Notes: a model not told the origin generated them from the sequence alone. Numbered from the stretch's first letter, positions 1 through 11,375 are shown. The stretch: DNA of 64,000 nucleotides from Emmonsiellopsis sp. PD_33 (GCA_032988165.1 JANTQF010000097.1:49592-113591), one strand, 5' to 3'. A program made the numbers and translations.

Positions 1-609
1 TCGGATGACTGAGCGTAGAATTGCTGTCGTATCACTCCCAAGAATTCCACGCTTATATAGTACTTGCGCATGCTGCAAGTAAGGCGTATGTCTATGGTGA
101 TTGACCGTCATCTGGCTGTGAATTTCGAGCGGCCATGTCAGGGGAACAAGCAATTCCACTATATGGATACCATTATTAGCTGCCACGTGCGAACATAACG
201 GAATTGGAAGCAATTGGATTCTCACAGCATGCCAACATAATTCTCGACTTGTGTTTGTCCTCTTGGGCCGAATCCCCCCACAACGCAAGAATGGGAAGCA
301 AGTCTCGATTCACCAAATTTGCTTCGGCCAAGCAGCGCGCAACGTCCATGCGGTTGGCCTTTTCGTCGTAGAATTTGAGCCATTTCTTAAGGTCGCGCAG
401 ACAGGCGAGCGCATCGTCTCCTAACACGTATTTCCCTGTGTCGCTGCTCCCGGAGCCTCCCAGCTACAGAAATTGCACGTCGTCAGCCAAGCGATTTCAT
501 ATCCAATGGACAAACTGCTGGAGGGACATACTGCGGTGATGAGGCTGTAGACATAAGCCCGCACCTCCGGGTCCACCACCTGCACCGACTGCACAGATTC
601 GGGCTCCAT
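1..609 (-). CDS. tof1: Tof1/Swi1 (TIMELESS family) replication fork protection protein, N-terminal part, cut by window edge
   Basis: Tof1/Timeless works with Csm3/Tipin at the replication fork to stabilise paused forks and signal to the S-phase checkpoint in the nucleus. Three exons are readable: 532-609, 226-463 and 1-158, with introns 464-531 (gtatgt...ctgtag) and 159-225 (gtgaga...atatag). The joined frame gives about 158 codons beginning MEPESVQ and passing through VDPEVRAYVYSL, LGDDALACLRDLKKWL, NRMDVARCLAEANLV, DLLPILALW and LLVPLTWPLE, the hallmark N-terminal block of the TIMELESS domain. The rest lies beyond base 1. It is transcribed away from the dehydrogenase gene, with 364 bp between the start codons. 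The family call rests on recognising the conserved block and is secure. The exact starting Met is the only in-frame ATG that makes sense. Confidence 0.9.
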
Positions 610-973
610 TGCTGCGGAAGCTAGGCGTTGATGGTGAAGTCGTTGGTGAACCTCGCTGCCATGATGTTGTCTGTGTCTGATATTGCCCAGCAGCCAATCA
701 ACGTTGCGTATGGGAAGACGCGTCGAGACGCGACCATTGAGTTACGCGGCCCGGAATTACTTGTCTCCGGAAGGCGACGATAGCCGAGCTTGAGCCGGAG
801 TGTGACGTCATCCCGACCCATGTGATCACGGCGGATAACGCCGAGGGATTCTCCGTCGGGCAATCGGGAACCCGAAAAGCTTCCCGGCAACAACATCGCA
901 TTCCACCAGCACGCAACACCCCTTTCTTGCTGCGACCACCTCTCCCTCGTCCGCCTCATTATTTTCAAGCACA
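610..973. promoter_or_regulatory. Shared divergent promoter, tof1 / 3-hydroxyacyl-CoA dehydrogenase
   Basis: The 364 bp between the two start codons must hold both promoters. No gene is visible; open frames here are on the wrong side of both starts and show no family similarity. No clear TATA box was seen. Confidence 0.5.
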
Positions 974-2059
974 ATGTTCCGCATCGTTGTAGGGCGGCCC
1001 CTGGCCAAAGCGGCCCCGTCAATGGCCACGAGGTCCTTTAGCACCTCCCCGCTTGCTCAGGCCGCGGAGGTGAAGAAGCTCGGTGTCATTGGCGCCGGAC
1101 AGATGGTATAGATTCAATCTCTGCCATTGAAGACGACAACGCTAACGGACAGTTCAACAGGGACTTGGAATTGCACTGGTTGCGGCTCAGAAAGCTGGGG
1201 TTCCCGTAACACTCATCGATAACTCCCAAGCCTCCCTCGACAAGGGTTTGGCATTCGCCGGTACGGTTGCAAAAAATAACAACGCCAATTGATCTTCCTC
1301 AACGCACCCATGACTAATTACCCTACAGACAAACTACTCGCGAAGGACGTTGCCAAAGAGCGCCTCACTCAAGACGTCGCTACAAAAGTCCGCTCCATGC
1401 TCTCCCCCTCCACCAAACTTGCCGACCTCTCAGACGTCGACTTCGTGATTGAAGCCGTTCCTGAAATCCCCGACCTAAAAACCTCCATCTTCGCCCAATT
1501 GGCAGAAATTGCTCCCAGCCACGCGATCCTTGCAACCAACACCTCTTCCATTTCCATCACCAAAATCGCTGCTGCAACTACCAAGAACCCCACCGACCTT
1601 TCCGCCTCCTCGCGAGTCATTTCCACCCACTTCATGAACCCGGTCCCCATCCAGAAGGGCGTGGAGATTATCACTGGCCTGCAGACATCCCAAGAGACTA
1701 TCGACACAACCCTTGAATTCATGAAGCGCATGGGCAAGATCCCCGCCCGGTCGACGGATAGCCCCGGCTTCCTGGCCAACAGAATCCTGATGCCGTATAT
1801 CAATGAGGCGATCATGTGTTTGGAGAATGGAGTTGGTACCAGAGAGGACATTGATAGCATTATGAAATATGGAACCAATGTTCCCATGGGACCTTTGACT
1901 TTGGCGGATTTCATCGGTGTGGATACGTGCCTAGCCATCATGAATGTGCTCTATGTCGAAACTGGTGATAGCAAGTATCGCCCCGCGGGCTTGCTGAAGA
2001 AGATGGTTGATGCTGGTTGGTTGGGGAAGAAGAGCGGGAAGGGATTCTATGACTATTGA
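974..2059 (+). CDS. 3-hydroxyacyl-CoA (3-hydroxybutyryl-CoA) dehydrogenase, mitochondrial
   Basis: NAD-dependent oxidation of (S)-3-hydroxyacyl-CoA to 3-ketoacyl-CoA, the third step of beta-oxidation. Exons are 974-1105, 1161-1260 and 1329-2059, joined in phase to about 320 aa, the usual length of the short monofunctional enzyme. The first ~35 residues (MFRIVVGRPLAKAAPSMATR, then SFSTSP) are basic and Ser-rich like a mitochondrial presequence. A Rossmann GAGQMGLGIA motif is completed across intron 1. ATNTSSISI, STHFMNPVP (catalytic His) and SPGFLANRILMPYINEA (conserved Asn) follow, and the protein ends GWLGKKSGKGFYDY. A downstream in-frame TTG at 1289 lies inside intron 2 and is not the start. 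No damage is seen. Mitochondrial location is inferred from the N-terminus. Confidence 0.95.
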
Positions 2060-2830
2060 TCTGTTGAGTGGGATTTCTAGTAGCAAGTTGAGAGTTGAAG
2101 GCACATGCTGAATTTTTGACCACTTCATAGACAACTACCCCCTTTTTTTGTATAGTATATTTTTTCACGGAAATTCAAGAGGAAGATAAATAACATTGAA
2201 AACCTTACTGACTTTACATCTCCATTTATTTATTACCCCTTGGTCTACGCTATAAATCTACGCCCGTCATTCGCCCGTCATTGATACAAAGGAAATCCAG
2301 TAATACGCCCTTAAGAGAAGTATATCTTGACTTAATCAAGATATTTTCTGGTCTAAATATAACATACAAGTGCAGTCTTCAGCCCCTGGCAATCATTCCC
2401 CCTCCGAGGCCTTCCCGTTTTGCTCCTCAATAGCCCCAAATCGACCTCATACCAGCCTTTTTCTCGCAAGCGGCACCTATATTTATCCAACCACCCCTAG
2501 TTATATTTCTTCTCCGTAGGAGCTATTCCACCTCTATCCCGAATTCCTCGGGGGTCAGGCGGGACGCTCGCGGGGTTTACACGCACCGTGGGGTCATTAA
2601 AACGGTGACACCATGTGTAAGTAGGGAATCAGAAAATCGTTTAGTGGTGTAGATAATTCTGGCCCGTTTAGCACGAAAGGAGGAGGCGTTTCAGTAAAGG
2701 TAGAAGAAGGGGTTGATATTAGCAGCTGTATAGTAACATAACTGCTCACCTGAAAAGTGAAGACAGGGTTCTTCAGCTAGCATGGAGTAGTTCCGAGTCA
2801 TCAACCTTAATCTCAGGCTGTGGCGTGTCA
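2060..2830. other. Intergenic, no gene seen
   Basis: 3' flank of the dehydrogenase gene followed by about 700 bp of mixed composition without a convincing reading frame, RNA gene or repeat. Confidence 0.5.
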
Positions 2831-2872
2831 TCTGCTTCATTATCATTAAGGCTCAGTAAAGGGGTTTCTTCA

Positions 2873-3700
2873 TTAAAAGAAAATATAGCTGAAGAGGCTG
2901 GAGCATCGCAGGCGGATAAACTTATAGTGCGCTTTCTTCAAAGAATCACATCTCCAGAAGCATCCTCCTGTCAAAAAGTTCACTGGATCCTCATAGATAT
3001 CAGGCTCGTCAGGGCCGACGTCTCCTGTTGGTGGTTCGCAGTCGTGTAAATCCAGAAAATTCTCATCGAGGGCATTTAATGCGTTAGTTTCGGTTGGGAG
3101 GGTTATTGTACATGTCGCCGTGGTCTCAGTGGACTCCATCTGATACTGTACCTTCTCGGCAGGTTTTTTTTGGCGGCGGGTCTTCTTGCCCCCATGGCTG
3201 TTCTGGCGGAATATTTGGCGATGATGGAATCGGAGTACGAACAGCGCGCGATTGAGATCCTCAGGGGTTATATCTGGAACACCAATGGGTGTAGAGTCTG
3301 CCTTGCTGTCTTTAAACACATTGTCCGGGCTCACCATAATCAGTTGTACAGCGAACCATCCCCAGGCATATGACATATGGCTCTCTTTACCAACAATGTC
3401 ATTGGTTTCCTCTAGAATCTCCGCTGACTGGAATAAGTCCTCATTTTCGACGGAACGGACATACTTGTGTACTGTTTCGTCCTTGACTTGGGACATCCTG
3501 TCGACTCCGTTGGCGATCCTAAAGGCAATATAGTGATCAAGTAGTTTGGACACATTCTCGAAAGTCCATGAATTGGGTAGTGTTATTCAGGCCAAGGTAG
3601 CCGGCCATAAAGCCAATGTTACGCTCCCAGATCTCCATAAATAAATGCGCGGGCTCTTCCAACTAGCGGTGCACCGTACGCCCGACGTAACCCACTAACC
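2873..3700 (-). pseudogene. Broken gene for unrecognised protein, frameshift plus in-frame stop
   Basis: A 226-codon open frame at 2873-3553 has normal protein-like composition (for example HKYVRSVENEDLFQ and VPDITPEDLNRALFVLRFHH) but no recognised domain. Its middle holds a basic stretch (GGKKTRRQKK). It has no good ATG; the first codon would be GTG. Reading on upstream, protein-like sequence continues in another frame (WERNIGFMAGYLGL) that must shift by one base near 3560 to join the open frame. That upstream frame is itself interrupted by a TAG at 3663-3665. One frameshift plus one stop in an otherwise continuous coding stretch indicates a decayed gene rather than an intact small one. The family is unknown. 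An alternative is a multi-exon gene whose introns I misread. Confidence 0.45.
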
Positions 3701-3753
3701 ACCGCTACCGGAGTGAATAAATCTGAAGCCATCACAAACTTCTGTATAGTTTC

Positions 3754-3957
3754 CTAGTTTGCTATAACCTCTTTTGGGACGGAATTGGAGCATTTCTTCC
3801 CACTACAGTGTGGGTGGCGACACATGGGAGTCTGTGATTTTCCACAGTACACCGCCTCGATCAGATCTTCATCCCGAGGATCCTGTGATCTATGCAAGGT
3901 ACTTGGTACCTCCAATCTTCTGAGCTTTGAATAGAACCTGAACTTCATCAGGTACAC
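3754..3957 (-). pseudogene. Cys/His-containing coding fragment, unrecognised
   Basis: A short minus-strand open frame contains a Cys/His cluster (CRHPHCSGKKCSN) preceded by an acidic-basic stretch. It lies downstream of a good splice donor (gtaagtgat, complement near 4077) that closes the next fragment upstream, so it could be a later exon of the same broken gene. No family recognised. Confidence 0.25.
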
Positions 3958-4068
3958 TCCATATGATGAAGAACATTGACAATCTTCATGATGTGTTCAT
4001 GGAACAGTTCTTAACTGGCTGCTGTCAGATATATTAATAGAAAATTTCAATAACATACTATGAAAGAA

Positions 4069-4705
4069 TCACTTACCTTTAGAACGGTAGGGCACAGAGA
4101 GTCCAGACGGCGTACCCGGGCCGGGCACGAGATCGCGATGTGCTTGGGAGAGCGAACTCCAAGACCCGCCCTCGGGAACTTCTAGCCCGTCGTGATCTTC
4201 TTGAATGCCGACGTACCAGGGCAAAACGGTCCGTCGAGGAATGGTGGCGGGGCCTGTACTTCCATGAGGTATATGGGGCATCATGATTCTGACATCAAAG
4301 TAGGATGGCATGTTGGAAGAACTTCTGCCAATCATCATACTAAGACTGTATGGTGACTAGCAGGATTACTATAATGGTTGGCTTCATCAGTGGGTTTCCA
4401 TTCACAACTCTGAGATTCCATGACTTGAACACTACGAAGGACAAGTGACTTAGCATTTTTCCTAGTCTCATTGTATTAATAAGGAATCTAGCACACAGTG
4501 CAGACTTCTTATTTTTTACTCTCTTTATGCAGCCAGCCCCCATACCAAACACGGCCGTGACACCCACCAGCCGGCGAACCAGTATGCGAAGTCCGACCGA
4601 ACAGGGTGATTTCAGTGTCAACAAGTGGCTAGGATCCACGTCAAGCATCACGAGTGATTCTTCCAGTGTGAGCATATCGCGACTTGCATGAGCCAGTTCC
4701 CTCAC
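4069..4705 (-). pseudogene. Two coding fragments of a probable conserved fungal protein, disrupted
   Basis: Two minus-strand frames abut here. The upstream one (4340-4705) starts REL AHASRDMLTLEESLVML and soon becomes unconvincing. The downstream one (4069-4338) contains HGSTGPATIPRRTVLPWYVG and SWSSLSQAHRDLVPGP, which has the look of the C-terminal half of fungal 2-oxoglutarate/phytanoyl-CoA-dioxygenase-like proteins, but I cannot place it firmly. It ends at a consensus splice donor near 4077. The two halves are not joined by an obvious intron. Together with neighbours at 2.8-7.1 kb they form a strip of broken minus-strand coding sequence. Confidence 0.3.
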
Positions 4706-5184
4706 AGCCGTAGGATCAGCTTGTTCTTTCTCTTAACACTGATATTTTCAATAACAGAGCAGTATAATTCGCACTTTTATTGTGATGTCATAGGGGGTAA
4801 TTTGACCTGCTCCTTACGCTTTGTCAGATTCTCAGAATTGTTATCGCCAGTTTTGCAAGGAATTGCAGTCCAAGAAGTTCTGAAGTCTCGCAGATCCTGG
4901 GAGGCGAGCATGTCTGGCTTAACGTCCTGGACGATCCCTTTGCTCCTGGGCATTAAAGCTCGGGTTCATTGATTAGCTAGCAATGCTATTTGGTCATATC
5001 AGCAGAAACAGGTAGGGACAAGTAGCCTACCCAGCATTCTTCCTCGGTTGTTAATTCTGGGAACAGATCAGATATCAGCAAGGATGTTCCCTCCGTGTAC
5101 AGCAGCAGCATTTCTTTCAGCAATGACCTTATTGTGAGGTTTAAATAACTGGGGAAAATTCATTGAGAACCGCTTGGCGAGTCT

Positions 5185-5403
5185 TCAGGCCCGTTTCACA
5201 GCTGGGCCAGAGGCGGCATTGTTGTCCGTGGACGACGACGTGGCCTTCTTCGGGGTCATCACTTTACGCTCTTTGCGCGTCTCCTTCCGCCCTGACCGCA
5301 GATCTCTGGGCAAAGAGTTCCCCTCGTCATCCTCCATGGCATTGTCGGCCTCTTTCCTAGTTTTGGTTTCGATGAAGTACCTACAGAAGGTGAAGTGAGA
5401 CAT
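5185..5403 (-). pseudogene. Charged low-complexity coding fragment
   Basis: An open minus-strand frame rich in Lys, Arg, Glu and Asp (LPRDLRSGRKETRKERK) ends in a TGA. Protein-like sequence resumes in the same frame after it until about 5070. No domain. Likely part of the same decayed gene strip. Confidence 0.2.
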
Positions 5404-5681
5404 GACAAAGATAGTGCGACCAGGGTCAGTCTCCTTGTGTTTGTATAGTTAGGCCTGATTTTTTGGGATTGGTTAACACCTCGGCCATTTGAGCCTCAGT
5501 TAACTATACAATGCGTTGAAAACACTGGGTCATTACCCCGGCGATATGAACCCACAAACCAAAGTGGAAATGAGTTCTGAAAGAACCGTTTATAGTCCGA
5601 CCACCAGGACTCAGTCACCACAGGCAGAATCGCAACAATGGTTGGCTTTTTGGGAGCTTTTCCATTTACCATAGGAAGGCT

Positions 5682-5995
5682 TTAACGTCTGGAACGTGTG
5701 TTGGCTCCCCAGCTTCTAGAATGCCATAGCTCTGTCGGTTCATCAACAAGCTCTGCCATACCAATATGTAGCTTCTGTCGGAATATCGGTGATTTTAAGA
5801 GGAACTTCACCAGGGAAATTGAATCCTGAAAGCACATTGAACTCATACTAGTAGATTTCTCTGTAGGTTTCTTCTGGGGTATCCCTGAGAGTTGAAATGT
5901 TGGATCACCACGCATAGCTGAGTCTCAAGGACTATACCCAATTCCTGGGAGGGCAAATCAAGGTCCATGGCAGCCCCGGAGTCCATTAGGCACTG
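5682..5995 (-). pseudogene. Coding fragment with a DSGA aspartic-protease-like motif
   Basis: On the minus strand at about 5970-5990 a frame reads LMDSGAAMDLDLP, resembling the D-[ST]-G-A active site of retroelement aspartic proteases. After a frame change near 5900 a second stretch continues (IGMAELVDEPTELW) to 5682. This may be the remnant of a Gypsy-type protease or an unrelated protein. The match is four residues, so it is weak. Confidence 0.2.
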
Positions 5996-6606
5996 CAGTC
6001 CTGGCTATTTGAAATCTCATATTTCTGCCCACTCTGGCATGGGTTTGTCAGAGATCTCTTCATGGGAGCCATTCTTCAAATGGCCAAAGGGGAGGGGCTC
6101 ATAGTTAGTATTCTGGCATTTGGGAACTGATTATATCCCAAACAGCTTCTTAGATTTGGTGGATTGCAACATTCATGCCGAAATTGGATTCGTGTCCAAA
6201 TCGGGAAACATATGGCCACCGTGCAGATTCCAGGTCTCAGTAGGGAGATATGAGAGTATCATGAAATATATATTTTTGAGAATTTTCTGTTAAAGAAATG
6301 ATCTTTCGATGGCCACAAGTCGTCCTAGGTATTACTATATTCAAGGTAAGAAACTCAACATGGAAATATAATATAGCATTTCACAAAGACATTAAAAAGG
6401 GGGGGAAGGCAAAAACGCGGAGAAGAACTTACTTATACTCGGTGCTTTTTAAGGGGTTCAAATACGTCATCTACTTCCTGGAGGCCATCTCTTCCCCAAA
6501 CGACATGAGGCTCGCGCGATCGAAGTTGATATTGTAAGTGTGGAGGTCATAGTCGGATATATTCCCGAGGTGACTACTGAAAGGGACTGAAACCTACTGG
6601 TTGTTT

Positions 6607-7095
6607 TTAGGCTTCTTAGCCTTCTTCCTGGGTGACAGCTTTTCCATCAATGCAGGGTTCGTGTGGGCAGTAATCTCTTCTACTTCGTAAAGGCATTTGT
6701 TGAAACGGCGGAAATTAGCTGGATCAAGCGCAGTATGCCCATCATCCATTAGTGGACCCTATAACGTTGGCTATTTGCAAAGACTCTGCTGGGACATAGG
6801 TTGCCTTCGTTGCGTTTTTACCCATGATGGAAGGGTCGTAGAGGTATTGAGATGGTATGGTATGCTTGGTGGCGAGTGTGTAGCTTCGTCCGGGAATCGC
6901 CAGGCAAATATGCCATTAAATTGATCGTAGATAGGACCTGATTCATCAGCGATAGTTTGTATATTCATGGTTTGATCATGGTTATTGCGGAATAGCACCG
7001 CCGCCAAATGATTTATACGACGGGGTGGTCAACGCGCTCGGGGATAAATGGATAGGAATAATGTACTCGCTGTATTCAGGGTAGAAATCATTTTC
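6607..7095 (-). pseudogene. Degenerate multi-exon gene fragment, unknown family
   Basis: Reading down the minus strand: an open piece behind a splice acceptor at ~7095 (YPEYSEYIIPIHLSP), a frame change near 7010, then about 60 codons (for example SGPIYDQFNGIFAWRFPDEA) to about 6819. A donor gtaaaa and acceptor gttatag at ~6765 lead in phase to PLMDDGHTALDPANFRRFNK and a Lys-rich tail ending in TAG near 6607. The same frame stays protein-like past that TAG (YDLHTYNINFDRASLMSFGE) to a second TAG near 6460 and a splice donor near 6427. Two in-frame TAGs and one frame change in an otherwise continuous protein point to a pseudogene. No homologous family recognised. Confidence 0.35.
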
Positions 7096-7448
7096 TGAAG
7101 GGAGAAGATAACGATAGATTCAGTCTCTTGGTGAAAATAGAGAACAGATTAAGGTTGTCTAAGGTTAACGATTTAGTGGACGGCTGTGATAGAAGGGCAG
7201 GCGGCTATTGAATTTGATATGGGAAAATTCTAATGAATAAGTTAACTCAACGATTAACTAACTCAACGATTAACTTCACCCCCAATTCATCCCCCGTCAA
7301 ACCGATCATTCAACAATCAGAAAGTGAAAAAGCAAAAAAAGGGGGAAGGATCAACTAGTTAGGAATCTCATCGCTCTCCTCCACCACCCAGCTGTCTCGA
7401 AAAACCTCCGCAACCAACACCAATACTGATCCCCCATCCCCGTCGCCT

Positions 7449-8851
7449 CTATTTATGTCCATCCTCTAACGCATCAGCAATACGCCCAAGCAAAGCCAGC
7501 ACCTCACCCGAAAACGTATGTGTAACAGTCTGCCCCTGTCCATGGATCAGATCCGTCGATCCGCTGGTGTCCTGCTCCCCTTTTACCGGAGTGGATGCTT
7601 TCGCCGTCTTTGCTGTTCCACCGTCATTTGTTACGCCGTTGGCGCTTTGAGGATTTTTGTGGCTGGTTCCGCTCACTATATCTCCCATGTTGGCCGGAGC
7701 GGGAGTGGGAATCTTCGATACCGAACCATTCTTCTGTCCACAGCTGGCTGGCAGCCTAGCTATAGCTGAATCTTGAGTTGAAGCTCTATCGCCGCCAGCC
7801 ATAAGGGGTTGGATGGACTGGGGCTTCTGAGTAGTAACTTCCGTCTTCGTTTTAACCCGGGGATTTCCATCCAAGAAATCGCTGTGTTTAGTAACACCTT
7901 TCCCCTTGGATACTCCAGCAATGATAGGATTCTTGGCCAGATCAAGCTCGTTTCCTTTGGCCATTGGAATCCCCGCCGGAGTGGTCTCCGAAAATGGTTC
8001 TGGCGATTTAGGAATGTCCTTTGGCGCACAAAGATAGTTGTTGAACTCAAGGGCTAATACATGCCTCAACGCCTTGAGAGTTTCTCTATCTCCCTTAGGC
8101 GTGTAAGTGATGTCTTGGACGATCCTCTGTAGTACCCTGACTTGAAAGAGGAGGTGTTTGGGGGCCTAGAATTGTTAGTATGTTTATTCTGGGGATTTAT
8201 TACAATAGTAGTCCTCTGATTAGATTTCCCTTCGTTGGCTTGTTCTTCCCCCCCGCCCCCCTTACATTATATATGCAAACGGGGTATTATGTAAAGTATT
8301 GGTCGACGATCTCCCGACTAAGGGGCAACCCAACAAACCGAAAAAAAATACCCTCCCTCTCAGAAACATACCTTTGTACACGAAACCTTCGCCCTTTGGC
8401 ATTGCTGGCATTTCCCAGTCCTTGAACTAGGCTTGCATCGGGCGCGGCGAGGGTTCTTGACCATTCGATAGACACACTCCCCACAGCAATCCCATAGCAG
8501 CTCGGTTCGTGGGAGTTGGAGTGAAGATGCAGGCTGTGCTGGGGATCCTGAGGCAGGACAGCTATTATTATTGCCGTTGATAAGCTCGGCTGGAGGCTCA
8601 TCTGGTAACAGTAGGGATGCTGGGAACTCCGGCGGATCGGAAGACAAAATTGGGTCGAGAGCCTGCTCGTCGGAGGAGGTTAGTTCGCTGGGGTTGGTCT
8701 CTGCAGAATTAACGGTAGCACGAGCATCCATCGGCCCGTCGTCGGTGCTGACCACCTCATCATTGAGGTCCTGGCAAGGCCTCTTTGTCTCGTGGGTCGA
8801 AGATTCCGGATGGTCGGTTTCCGCTTTGCGCTTTTCGGGCGGGGGTTCCAT
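7449..8851 (-). CDS. Cys-cluster protein A (DUF3716-like?), tandem paralog of the next gene
   Basis: Exon 1 is 8372-8851 and exon 2 is 7449-8165; the 206-bp intron (gtatgt...ctag) joins codons cleanly, giving about 398 aa. The N-terminus is acidic and Pro/Ser-rich with a basic patch (PEKRKAE). A Cys cluster at about residues 119-160 reads WDCCGECVYRM, then RARCKP, GKCQQCQRAKVSC, and is the likely zinc-binding module. Exon 2 begins PKHLLFQVRVLQRIVQD, a probable helix, then a long low-complexity region, and ends LALLGRIADALEDGHK. The arrangement resembles the fungal DUF3716 family, but that is from memory. Upstream, a donor/acceptor pair (8937 down to about 8866) suggests an intron in the 5' untranslated part. 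It shares gene structure, Cys spacing and both ends with the gene at 9521-10654. Confidence 0.75.
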
Positions 8852-9520
8852 TTTGGGCTTGCTCTCCTTGTTTTATTTGCATTAGTTAGTAGAGTATTTA
8901 GTTTGTTAGGGTCAGAGGTATATTTGCTTGTACTCACCTTGGGCTTGGTATGCTTGAATCTTTCGGGAATTTTGCGGTGGCCGTGTGTAGTAGATAGTTA
9001 AAGAAGGATTAACTGCTCAAATAAGCCGTAGAGTAGGCAGGTTATTGGTTGAGGATTTGAAAGGGATGAAGGGAAAATGAAAGAGGGAGAGAAAAAGTGG
9101 GTGAGATGGGAGGGCAGGAGGTGCAAGTGATTCTGTTCTGAATAAGATGTGAGGCTGCCAGCGACCGCTCAATCGATAAATGCACACTGAGTGAGATGAT
9201 TCCTCCATCTGGCTGTTCAGGCTGTTACCCTTAATATCTGCACTATTTTGTGGACCAAGCCTATTCTCAACCAAGTTCCAAGTAAATTCAAATGCCATTC
9301 ATGAGCTAAAATCAAACCGGACTCGTTATCTCGAAAGTTGTAATGCATAAACACTCGCCTGCCCCGACGTACATAGAAATGAGCACTTGGAGAAAATATG
9401 GAATCCCACCGTCTTTTGTCACCTTCACCAAAAAGCATAGAGCTAGGGTATTCGCCTCCGCAGCCCTGACCATGCTCTTCATTTCAGCAATCTGTAATCT
9501 CGATCCGGGAAGACATCAGG
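8852..9520. other. Intergenic between paralogs A and B
   Basis: Holds the probable 5' untranslated exon of gene A near 8938-8990 and the 3' flank of gene B. No further gene seen. Confidence 0.4.
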
Positions 9521-10654
9521 CTAATTTTCCTCTTTCTTTATATTCGCGGACGTATGTTTCTCTAGCGCATCCGCAACCCGTGAGAGCTTCCCGTTGATCG
9601 AACCGAGAACCGTCAGCAATTCATCAGACATGTGAGCGTGCTGAATTCCTCCCATAGGGGTGTGGTTGTTTGGGATGGCTGGGTTGTTCGCAGTTGTGGA
9701 GTTGTAAGCACTGGTGGTGCTGGCATGCGTCGATGCGGTCTGCATTCCGGGAGATTCAACCTTAGCTACAAATGTGACTTCGTTCGAAATCGTACGCGCT
9801 AATACTCTATTGCCGCGTCGGGCAGAACTTGGTTTGGCAATTCTGCTGTTGTTGTTCTTCGCATTTCTGGGGACGGGTCTGATTTCGACTGCAGGTATAG
9901 TACGGGTGGATGCAGATATGTGGGGTTTAATTTCATCCAAGCCAGGTGTGAGGTAGGCAGTCTTCGGTTCCTTCTTGACAATTACATCCTTCGGTGGAGC
10001 ATCTCTGCAATTGCCAGTATCGTTTCTGTCCCCATTGCCATTGCTATGGTTAGGACTCTCCTCTGATTCGGATGAATCCGATGACTCCAGAAAGTAACAG
10101 TAGCCCTGAAGGTCGATATGGAGCTCGGCGTATTTCTTCGCGAGTTCGGTTTGCCGGCGACGGCGCATCATGCTATCCCGAGAGGATGTATGGACCAGTC
10201 TCGCCAGGTCTTGGATAGCTGCTGCTCGGGCGATGAAGAGTTTGGGGATCTAATTTACGTCAATATATTATTTACAGAAATGGCCTTGGCTCATAAAGTG
10301 CATCGCTAGCCAATACCAGCTATATCAAGATATTTGGATGACGGCGATGTTGGGCAGATTAGATAAAAGGTTTTGACGTACCTCGACGCAATGGGTAGAA
10401 TCAGCTTTACACTGTACACACCCATCCCCATCCTCTCTTGGCTTGCAAGTAGCACGCGGATTGTCAACCAGTCTCCCAAGACACGCCGCACAAGAGTCCC
10501 AGATCAGCTCGGGAGTGTCCTCGACTGTAGGTGCTCGTCGTTTAACACCGGATGATGGCTCTGCACTTCCCCCCGACGGAATCTTGCTCTTTCTGGGATA
10601 GACCATGGCGAGCTTCTGTGGTGTTGGTTTCTGTTCTGCTCTGTACTTGTCCAT
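9521..10654 (-). CDS. Cys-cluster protein B, tandem paralog of protein A
   Basis: Exon 1 is 10382-10654 and exon 2 is 9521-10249, about 333 aa. Exon 1 carries IWDSCAACLGRLVDNPRATC and then GCVQCKADSTHC, the same Cys cluster as protein A. The intron (gtacgt...attag) falls at the equivalent place directly after it. Exon 2 opens IPKLFIARAAAIQDLARLV, aligning with PKHLLFQ of protein A, and ends with SINGKLSRVADALEKH, aligning with LGRIADALEDGHK. The middle is Ser/Asn/Thr-rich. Upstream exons are possible: an open frame runs 5' of the ATG through an intron (gtaagtattgc at ~10703) and another acceptor (~10789) back to an ATG near 10937, so the real protein may be some 45 residues longer. Function unknown; a nucleic-acid or protein-binding role is only a guess from the Cys cluster. 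Confidence 0.72.
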
Positions 10655-11375
10655 ATCAGTCGAGATGCTGGACCAGTTATCCTAATGGCCATTGCAATAC
10701 TTACCTCCGCCTTTCTTAGCTGCACCCAGCTTTGAATCTTGAACCGATATGGTTGATGTAGTCGCGACGGACGGATGTGAGAGCTAAAAGAGAGGAAGAT
10801 AGTAGAGATAAATTTGTTGTTTTGGTTTTGGGGGTGATTTGATGTTGATGTTGTGTTGCTATGTGCGATTCCTTAGCTACCACCTGCAATGTGTTATGCG
10901 CCCAACATGTCTGTCGAGGTGGTAATTGCCGGCCATGATAACCCAAAAATAGGGGGTGATAGAAGTATGTGCGAGGGCAATGACTGGTGTTAGCGAATGG
11001 CATATGAAGTCATTAGATATAATTATAGACATGAAAAGTGAAAATAAAGTCTGATAAAGTAGTGTATGCATGGAAAAGAGAGAATAAGGGGACGCTGTGG
11101 GCATTATTAGTTAGCCAGTGCGACGGACATCAGCGGGAAGATGGAACTTACAACTAATAGATTTGACGAACTTGGTTGAAATGTCTCTTAGAAGAGGAAT
11201 GAGGAGGATGTCGAAAATGTAGTAGTTGAAGGAGAAGTACAATATACGCCCAGTGGATATCAAAAGGAATCTCTAAGACTAAAAAAGGGGGGGAAGGAAA
11301 TGATATACAGTCCACCCCCCAAGACACCCATGATAAAACGCCGCCAAAACAATCCAAATATATTGCCCACACCGC

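Noticed and set aside
621..1044. Minus-strand frames over the dehydrogenase start
   Set aside because: They overlap exon 1 of the dehydrogenase and the promoter, and show no similarity to any protein; tof1 begins at 609.
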